Shown here: one piece after another, positions 6,980-10,810 of the stretch | How positions within the stretch are numbered: the first letter of the stretch is position 1 | Layout: each line of letters starts with the position of its first letter | Source: an uncultured Bacteroidia bacterium | GTDB taxonomy: Bacteria > Bacteroidota > Bacteroidia > Bacteroidales > UBA932 | Assembly: GCA_902797895.1 (NCBI GenBank) | Contig: CADBUS010000204.1 | Span: forward strand, 1 to 10,810 | Direction of reading: 5' to 3' | DNA: 10,810 bases | Made by a program: the position numbers and the translations under genes | The notes under the pieces: model-generated | Database searches by the model: none | What the model was told of the DNA's origin: nothing | Seen by the model: the letters and a program-made list of their open reading frames with translations, nothing else

Positions 6980-7720
6980 TCAGCTTTGTAGATTATCTTC
7001 TCCTACGGAGTAGTTGATATATCTTTTCTTCATCCACCTATATGCAAAGCAATCCTTCATAGGGCCTATCAGCCTGTTCCATACATTGTACTTTGATACA
7101 CCGGCAGTTCTTGGAAAATGGCGCACCGGAATCTGCATCATCTTACCCCCCTGCTGCAACTGTATAAGTGCCGGAAAAAAGCGATGCATACCTGTAAACA
7201 TAGGTATTCGTTTGGCATACTCGGTGCGCAAAATTTTAAGCGGGCAGCCTGTATCTATTGCACCATCGTGAGTGAACATTTTTCTGAATCCGTTGGCAAA
7301 CTTAGATTGAAAGTTTTTCCAAGCGGAGTCTTTGCGATTAGCTCTAATGCCCATAACAAGCGGATATTCAGATATATGGGGCAGTAGTAGATTGAAATCC
7401 TCCGGCGCGGTCTGCAAATCGGCATCTATATAGCCAACATACTCGGAGCAGCAGTAATCAAAGCCGGCCTTTATTGCACCGCTGAGGCCGCTTCTTTTTG
7501 CAAGTGAGAGATAATAAAAATGCTCTCTTTGGGCACACTCCTTTTTTATAAGTTCAAGAGAGGCGTCTGCCGAGCCGTCATTCACAAAGAGAACGCATAC
7601 AGAGGGCTCTATAGATACTTTGAGAAAAGCATCCAACTCGCTCGCCAACCGCGCTATATTGCCCTCCTCGTTAAAAACAGGGGAGAGTATGGTAAATCTA
7701 TAATTAGCTGTCTTATTCAT
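6980..7720 (-). CDS. GT2 glycosyltransferase, polyprenyl-phosphate sugar synthase type (DPM1/ArnC/RgtE-like)
   Basis: This 246-residue GT-A enzyme probably moves a sugar from a nucleotide donor to polyprenyl phosphate on the cytoplasmic face. It has SPVFNEEGN at 13-21, VNDGSAD at 46-52, and the DADLQ metal-binding motif at 99-103 followed by TAPEDF. Later come DTGCPLKI, MHRFFPALIQ and a C-terminal RTAGVSKYNVWNR block, the pattern of GT2 enzymes that neighbour LAB_N and ArnT-like genes in other bacteria. Unlike ArnC and GtrB it ends soon after this block and lacks the two C-terminal membrane helices, so it is likely peripheral. The start at 7720 is preferred over an in-frame ATG at 7780 because a -7 promoter box lies at 7726-7733 and the extension would read through the promoter. 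It is the first gene of the five-gene operon. Confidence 0.9.
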   Translation of the reverse strand: MNKTANYRFTILSPVFNEEGNIARLASELDAFLKVSIEPSVCVLFVNDGSADASLELIKKECAQREHFYYLSLAKRSGLSGAIKAGFDYCCSEYVGYIDADLQTAPEDFNLLLPHISEYPLVMGIRANRKDSAWKNFQSKFANGFRKMFTHDGAIDTGCPLKILRTEYAKRIPMFTGMHRFFPALIQLQQGGKMMQIPVRHFPRTAGVSKYNVWNRLIGPMKDCFAYRWMKKRYINYSVGEDNLQS

Positions 7721-7725
7721 TGGTG

Positions 7726-7755
7726 CAAAAATAATTATAAAAAAACTAACTCCAA
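7726..7755 (-). promoter_or_regulatory. Promoter of the five-gene envelope operon
   Basis: On the minus strand there is TTG at 7755-7753, a 19-nt spacer, and TATTTTTG at 7733-7726 (TAnnTTTG consensus). The box ends 5 nt before the GT2 ATG at 7720, so the transcript should start close to or at the start codon. This is the best-formed promoter in the window because both the -33 and -7 parts are present at usual spacing. Confidence 0.7.
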
Positions 7756-7775
7756 CCCTCACTTTGAGTGCCTCT

Positions 7776-7865
7776 GTCACTCTGAACGAAGTGAAGAGTC
7801 TTTAGAATGTATAAACTCAAGAAGTACATTCCTCTTATAGATTCTTCGCTAACGCTCAGAATGAC
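7776..7865. repeat. REP-like inverted repeat element A
   Basis: The left arm (7776-7801) begins GTCACTCTGAACGAAG. The right arm (7839-7865) ends GCTCAGAATGAC and is its imperfect reverse complement. The loop holds a further perfect 7-bp pair, GAATGTA (7805-7811) with TACATTC (7825-7831). The arm type GTCATTCTGA...GAAGAATCT resembles dispersed extragenic palindromes that I know from several bacterial groups. The element is non-coding and lies upstream of the operon promoter. Confidence 0.7.
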
Positions 7866-7945
7866 AGGGGGGAGCGCTCAGAATGACAGGGGGGAGCGCT
7901 CAGAATGACGACAAGCAAAGCGTTCGGAATGACGGGGGCGCTTAG
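7853..7945 (+). repeat. Short direct tandem repeats, four units of 22-25 bp
   Basis: Two identical 22-bp units lie at 7853-7874 and 7875-7896. Each starts CGCTCAGAATGAC and ends in a run of six G followed by AG. They are followed by diverged units at 7897-7920 (24 bp) and 7921-7945 (25 bp, starting CGTTCGGAATGAC). The first unit doubles as the right arm of element A, so the array appears to have grown by copying one palindrome arm. Confidence 0.8.
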
Positions 7946-8049
7946 AAAAAACGAGGCTGACTAAAAAGATTCTTCACTTTGTTCAGAATGACGGTTTTGT
8001 GTCATTCTGAGGCGGTTTTACCCACCGAAGAATCTATTTTTAGTCAGCC
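7946..8049 (-). terminator. Probable Rho-independent terminator downstream of the histone-like gene
   Basis: Read on the minus strand, the long hairpin of element B is followed after 3 nt by a run of six T (7951-7946). It lies 29 bp past the stop of the leftward histone-like gene, in the right orientation to end its transcript before the operon promoter. The stem is much longer than in a classical terminator, so the repeat may only incidentally serve this purpose. Confidence 0.5.
7955..8049. repeat. REP-like nested inverted repeat element B
   Basis: The outer arms are perfect over 13 bp: GGCTGACTAAAAA (7955-7967) with TTTTTAGTCAGCC (8037-8049). Inside are GATTCTTC (7968-7975) with GAAGAATC (8027-8034), and CAGAATGAC (7984-7992) with GTCATTCTG (8001-8009), which form the inner hairpin. 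The inner arms share sequence with element A and with the tandem units. Confidence 0.8.
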
Positions 8050-8078
8050 CCTTGTCTGATTTGATATTTAGGAAATTC

Positions 8079-8261
8079 CTACTTAGAAGCCTTAGCAGCC
8101 TCAACAGAAGCCTTCCTAAACTCTTTCATAAGCTTGCTGATCTCAAGCGCAGCCTTTCTTGCGCGTGTACCTGCAGCCTTGTTTCCCTTAACTACCTGAG
8201 CCTCAGCATCTCTGTTGAATGCTTCTACTTGAGCCTGAATCTTAGACAATAACGATTTCAT
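8079..8261 (-). CDS. Histone H1-like small DNA-binding protein (Hc1-like family)
   Basis: This 60-residue basic protein, MKSLLSKIQAQVEAFNRDAE at the start, belongs to the short histone H1-like proteins widespread in Bacteroidales. Its core GNKAAGTRARKAALEISKLM (26-45) and the following KEFRKAS are the most conserved part. It is rich in Lys, Arg and Ala, has no hydrophobic segment, and is predicted to be almost wholly helical. Relatives are thought to be nucleoid-associated proteins that bind and condense DNA; the exact role in Bacteroidetes is not settled. It stands alone with its own promoter (-7 box at 8307-8314) and a leader of roughly 40 nt that is AT-rich and contains several AAC/AACAA stretches. 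A strong hairpin follows the gene. The short length is normal for the family, and the single start is unambiguous. Confidence 0.88.
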   Translation of the reverse strand: MKSLLSKIQAQVEAFNRDAEAQVVKGNKAAGTRARKAALEISKLMKEFRKASVEAAKASK

Positions 8262-8306
8262 GTTGTTGGTTTTAATTATTAAAGTTATTTGTTATTAAAT
8301 TGGTTT

Positions 8307-8314
8307 CAAATATA
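8307..8314 (-). promoter_or_regulatory. -7 box, promoter of the histone-like gene
   Basis: The minus strand reads TATATTTG, an exact TAnnTTTG match, 45 nt before the ATG at 8261. Expected transcription start is around 8300. No -33 TTG is seen at the usual spacing. The AT-rich leader is consistent with a well-expressed Bacteroidetes gene. Confidence 0.6.
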
Positions 8315-8374
8315 ATATAAAGGTAGGCATTTTATAACTATCGGCAAAAAATAATTTTCAAAAAATTGTGCCTG

Positions 8375-9727
8375 TTATTTTTTTAGCCATTTATATGCTC
8401 CGATAGCTCTATTTTGCTTAAATTCCGCCCTTGTTCCAACAGCTGTACCGCTCTTGGTCTTTGTTGGAAGAGCAGGGTATGTGCCATTCACGATATAGTG
8501 CATAGCCGCCCCAATTAAATCTTCCTGCGGCGAGAATGGATGATATACATCGTCAGACCTCTTATTTTCAGGAATCAAACCTTTATCATAATCGGCCTTG
8601 TCATAGGCATTCATACAGTAGAAGCAGATTGGCAAAAAAGCGTATTCAACATTAGAGATAGTTGCATCATTCGGATAGGTAATTACATACATACCGTTTG
8701 GCTTGCCGTATGTCTGGCCTCCAATGGTATGTACCTGCATATAGGGCTTTAGGCAATTAATAAGCGACTCGCTTGCCGAGGCTGTGTATCTGTCTGTAAT
8801 TACAAAGAGCCTTGTCAAATCCAAAGCCTGTGCCTCCCTCTTTATAAAGAAGGATTCATCCATCTCTCTGTTTTGGGTATTGTGTTTTAGAGTAAGAAAG
8901 AGCTTTTTATCTGCGTTTGCAGGAGCGAGATAGTTGGCCATATTGCAAAGTACTGATACATCACCGCCGCCATTGTACCTCAAATCCAATATAAGGTCTG
9001 TAACTCCACCATTTTTCATAGAGGTGAGGGCGGAGATTATCTCGTTAGAGAGCGAGCCGGTGAAGGAGTTGTAGAGAATGTAACCCACCTTTTTTTCCTG
9101 AGGCAGAGGCTGGTAGTCTGCACTTGTGAATATGGTGCTGTGGAGTACAGATTTACTCTGGAATGACTTCTGAGTGAGGTTGTAATCCTTGCTCTTGCCG
9201 CTGCGATCTACAAAAGTGAACTTGTTGCTCTTTTTATCAAGTTCTGTGTTGATGGTGTTATTTTCTATAAGAGTTTCAACTGAAATTCCATTTATGGCAG
9301 TAAGGCGATAGCCTCTCTCTATGCCGGCCTCTGCGGCCGGCGAGCCGCTCTCCGCGTATGCGACATAAACCCCGTAATCATCGTAGTAATCAATCGGTTG
9401 CACAAAGTTAAAGCCGTATGAGGTATATACGGCGGTCTCCATAGAGCGAAAACCATCTCCGTCTGTCATCCAACTCCATCTATCCTGCCTGGCCAACAGA
9501 GAGTAGAAGTAATCCTCTATCTCTTTGTTATTTGTGGAGTATCTGCCAATCTGCTCTGCCCAATAGTAGTAGTACTCCATAGCAGCATAGATGTACTCCT
9601 TAACCATCTCCTTTTTATCCTTCTGCTCTTGCTCGTTTCTCGGCTTTTTGTGGCAGGAAGTTGCCGTTAAAGTAACAGCGGCCGCCAGTAGCGCAACTGT
9701 AAAGTATCTGTAAAACTGCTTTCTCAT
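8375..9727 (-). CDS. S41 family (C-terminal processing type) peptidase, lipoprotein
   Basis: This 450-residue predicted serine peptidase is anchored to an envelope membrane. The signal peptide has a basic start (MRKQFYR) and a hydrophobic core to about residue 20, and ends in ATSC with lipid-attachment Cys at 25. A helical N-terminal region rich in Tyr and Trp (about 40-90) is followed by a PDZ-like region (about 115-185) and the S41 core. The core contains VGYILYNSF (214-222) and DLILDLRYNGGG (244-255). TASASES (315-321) carries the probable nucleophile S317, and GGQTYGK (336-342) carries the probable general base K342. The 25-residue Ser-Lys spacing equals that of E. coli Prc. It probably degrades or trims envelope proteins; the substrate is unknown. 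It is transcribed leftward from a promoter at 9753-9760, with an approximately 20-nt leader, and diverges from the FkbM-type gene. Confidence 0.92.
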   Translation of the reverse strand: MRKQFYRYFTVALLAAAVTLTATSCHKKPRNEQEQKDKKEMVKEYIYAAMEYYYYWAEQIGRYSTNNKEIEDYFYSLLARQDRWSWMTDGDGFRSMETAVYTSYGFNFVQPIDYYDDYGVYVAYAESGSPAAEAGIERGYRLTAINGISVETLIENNTINTELDKKSNKFTFVDRSGKSKDYNLTQKSFQSKSVLHSTIFTSADYQPLPQEKKVGYILYNSFTGSLSNEIISALTSMKNGGVTDLILDLRYNGGGDVSVLCNMANYLAPANADKKLFLTLKHNTQNREMDESFFIKREAQALDLTRLFVITDRYTASASESLINCLKPYMQVHTIGGQTYGKPNGMYVITYPNDATISNVEYAFLPICFYCMNAYDKADYDKGLIPENKRSDDVYHPFSPQEDLIGAAMHYIVNGTYPALPTKTKSGTAVGTRAEFKQNRAIGAYKWLKK

Positions 9728-9752
9728 AAAGTCTCTTTAGAGTTGTTTAATG

Positions 9753-9786
9753 CAAAAATAATAAAAATATAATAGTTGCTGACCAA
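9753..9786 (-). promoter_or_regulatory. Promoter of the S41 peptidase gene
   Basis: The minus strand reads TATTTTTG at 9760-9753, with TTG at 9786-9784 and a 23-nt spacer, which is somewhat long. The box is 25 nt upstream of the ATG at 9727, leaving a leader of about 20 nt. The leader contains the short palindrome CTCTAAAGAG. Confidence 0.55.
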
Positions 9787-9830
9787 AAGTGGCTTTAGCC
9801 GTAACTTGAATTGGTTATTTGAAATCTGAC

Positions 9831-9838
9831 TATCTTTA
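9831..9838 (+). promoter_or_regulatory. Possible -7 box of the FkbM methyltransferase gene
   Basis: TATCTTTA differs from TAnnTTTG only in the last base and ends 19 nt before the ATG at 9858. Candidate -33 TTG triplets lie 17 nt and 22 nt upstream (9811-9813 and 9806-9808). This is weaker than the other promoters but placed as expected. It also argues against the in-frame ATG at 9819. Confidence 0.4.
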
Positions 9839-9857
9839 CAGCATAAAAGAGGATAAT

Positions 9858-10778
9858 ATGGCATACGGCGGTATAATAGCAAAATTAAGAAGGCTTTACT
9901 TTAGAAATAGGAATAGGTGGGTGAGCAGGCTCTCCGGCAGCAGAGAGCTTTACGGTAGCGTTGTGGCAGACGGACTTATTTTCAGGTACAACAGGAGGGA
10001 TATTTATATACCTATGCTGATGTATGGCACTAAAGAGGTCTATTCCAAGCAGGATATTCACTTTTTTATAGAGGCGGCAGCTAAATATTATGGCAAGCGT
10101 AGCGATAGTGGTAGCGTTGGCTCAGGCAGCAACAGCTCAGGCGGGATATTCCTTGATATAGGGGCCAATATAGGCACTACATCTATCTATGTGAACAAGA
10201 GGCTATTACCCCAGATAAAGGTCTATGCTTTTGAGCCTGATGAACAGAACTATACATTGCTTAAAGCCAATGCAGAGCTTAATGGTTGCACCAATTTTGT
10301 GGCAGAAAAGATTGCTCTCTCCAATAGTTCAGCCAAGTTGGTTATGGAGGTAAATAAAACAAATCGCGGAGGCAATGCGGTGATAGGCGAGCTGTGCAAC
10401 GGGCAGGCAAACCAATCGGCTACTCAAACTAATAGTGCAGATAATGAGATAGTTGATGCAATTACCCTTACCGATTATATGCAACAACATAATATCTCTG
10501 CAGAGCAGATAGATTATATATGGATAGATGTAGAGGGGCACGAACCTCAAGTAATTGAGGGAGCTATGCCTATTCTAAGGCAAAAGAAGATTCCTCTCTT
10601 TATGGAGTTTACTCCGGCTCTGTATGCAAAGCAAGGGACTCTCTCCGCGCTATTGGAAAATCTCTCCTCCATATATAGTCATTACTATGCAATAGATGGT
10701 TCCTATGGAACAATAACCGCTCTTGAAGAGCACTTCAAGAGCGGCCGTATCAGCTTTTTAGATATATTTCTTGTGTAG
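9858..10778 (+). CDS. FkbM family SAM-dependent methyltransferase
   Basis: This 306-residue class I methyltransferase has the SAM-binding DIGANIG at 100-106, the ribose-binding acidic FEPDEQNY at 125-132, and the family signature WIDVEGHEPQVI starting at 222. FkbM enzymes usually O-methylate sugars in surface polysaccharides or antibiotics, and relatives are common in envelope-glycan loci. The actual acceptor cannot be inferred here. Before the SAM-binding domain lies a low-complexity linker, SDSGSVGSGSNSSGG (82-96), and a second polar loop rich in Asn, Gln and Thr (about 181-197) sits within the domain. Both look like lineage-specific insertions. The start at 9858 is preferred over 9819 because AGAGGA (9848-9853) lies 4 nt upstream and the likely -7 box lies inside the longer version. 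A perfect 12-bp hairpin lies in the last 60 bp of the coding sequence. Diverges from the S41 gene. Confidence 0.88.
   Translation: MAYGGIIAKLRRLYFRNRNRWVSRLSGSRELYGSVVADGLIFRYNRRDIYIPMLMYGTKEVYSKQDIHFFIEAAAKYYGKRSDSGSVGSGSNSSGGIFLDIGANIGTTSIYVNKRLLPQIKVYAFEPDEQNYTLLKANAELNGCTNFVAEKIALSNSSAKLVMEVNKTNRGGNAVIGELCNGQANQSATQTNSADNEIVDAITLTDYMQQHNISAEQIDYIWIDVEGHEPQVIEGAMPILRQKKIPLFMEFTPALYAKQGTLSALLENLSSIYSHYYAIDGSYGTITALEEHFKSGRISFLDIFLV
10717..10744. repeat. Perfect 12-bp inverted repeat inside the 3' end of the FkbM gene
   Basis: CCGCTCTTGAAG (10717-10728) and CTTCAAGAGCGG (10733-10744) are exact reverse complements around the 4-nt loop AGCA. This would be a very stable hairpin in RNA on either strand. 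The stop codon follows 32 bp later. A run of five T lies 10 nt beyond the stem, too far for a classical terminator. Confidence 0.85.
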
Positions 10779-10810
10779 AGCACAGACCTTCCATATTCCT
10801 TTGAATAGGC

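Noticed and set aside
4687..7720. Aminoarabinose (Ara4N) lipid A modification pathway
   Set aside because: The transferase and GT2 are Arn-like, but ArnA, ArnB, ArnD and ArnE/F counterparts are missing from the operon and the epimerase points to another sugar.
7853..7945. CRISPR array
   Set aside because: The units are directly adjacent with no unique spacers of constant length, they share sequence with the flanking palindromes, and no cas gene is present.
7955..8049. Complete MITE with target-site duplication
   Set aside because: The 13-bp terminal inverted repeats fit, but I see no convincing direct duplication flanking them and no related transposase in the window. It is kept as a REP-like repeat.
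9819..9857. Upstream start for the FkbM gene
   Set aside because: The likely -7 box at 9831-9838 lies inside this extension, and the ATG at 9858 has an AGAGGA stretch 4 nt upstream.
10758..10810. Possible 3' end of a leftward gene converging on the FkbM gene (frame ending at 10758)
   Set aside because: The 16 codons read plausibly as protein (LFKGIWKVC...), but that is too short to judge. No feature was called; sequence beyond the window would decide it.

Overview
The window looks like a chromosomal segment of a Bacteroidetes bacterium, probably of the order Bacteroidales. The evidence is the set of protein families (a Bacteroidetes-type histone H1-like small protein, a lone HsdR N-terminal domain protein beside holA, an S41 lipoprotein peptidase) and promoters with the Bacteroidetes -7 consensus TAnnTTTG instead of TATAAT-type boxes. 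Base composition is moderate and looks even across the window. I see no transposase, phage gene, tRNA, rRNA or CRISPR array.

Layout. Positions 1-1508 hold two leftward genes: a CCA-adding tRNA nucleotidyltransferase, cut by the window edge, and a small PD-(D/E)XK nuclease-fold protein. They diverge from holA (DNA polymerase III delta subunit, 1555-2595) across a 46-bp gap that carries two back-to-back promoters. holA converges with, and overlaps by 11 bp, the last gene of a five-gene leftward operon (7720 to 2585): GT2 glycosyltransferase, tandem LAB_N membrane protein, ArnT-like GT-C glycosyltransferase, UDP-glucuronate 4-epimerase-like enzyme, alanine racemase. The junctions are tight: an 11-bp gap, ATGA, a 3-bp gap, ATGA. 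Positions 7721-8078 are non-coding and contain the operon promoter and a cluster of REP-like inverted and tandem repeats that ends in a probable terminator. Next come the leftward histone H1-like gene (8079-8261) and a leftward S41-family lipoprotein peptidase (8375-9727). A rightward FkbM-family methyltransferase (9858-10778) diverges from the peptidase gene.

How the genes may work together. The first four genes of the operon form a coherent envelope-glycan cassette. The epimerase would make a nucleotide sugar such as UDP-GalA. The GT2 enzyme would load a sugar onto a polyprenyl phosphate. The ArnT-like enzyme would transfer it on the outer face of the inner membrane to lipid A or another acceptor. 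The tandem LAB_N protein is an unassigned membrane partner, possibly a carrier-lipid flippase or scaffold. The pathway order and substrate are inferred from family knowledge; the gene order and motifs are seen in the sequence. Alanine racemase, a peptidoglycan precursor enzyme, is coupled to the end of the same operon.

Most of the window is ordinary housekeeping and envelope biology. The points most worth a second look are the LAB_N/GT2/ArnT cassette with its unassigned membrane protein, the repeat cluster at 7776-8049, the almost leaderless promoters, and a perfect 12-bp hairpin inside the 3' end of the FkbM gene.
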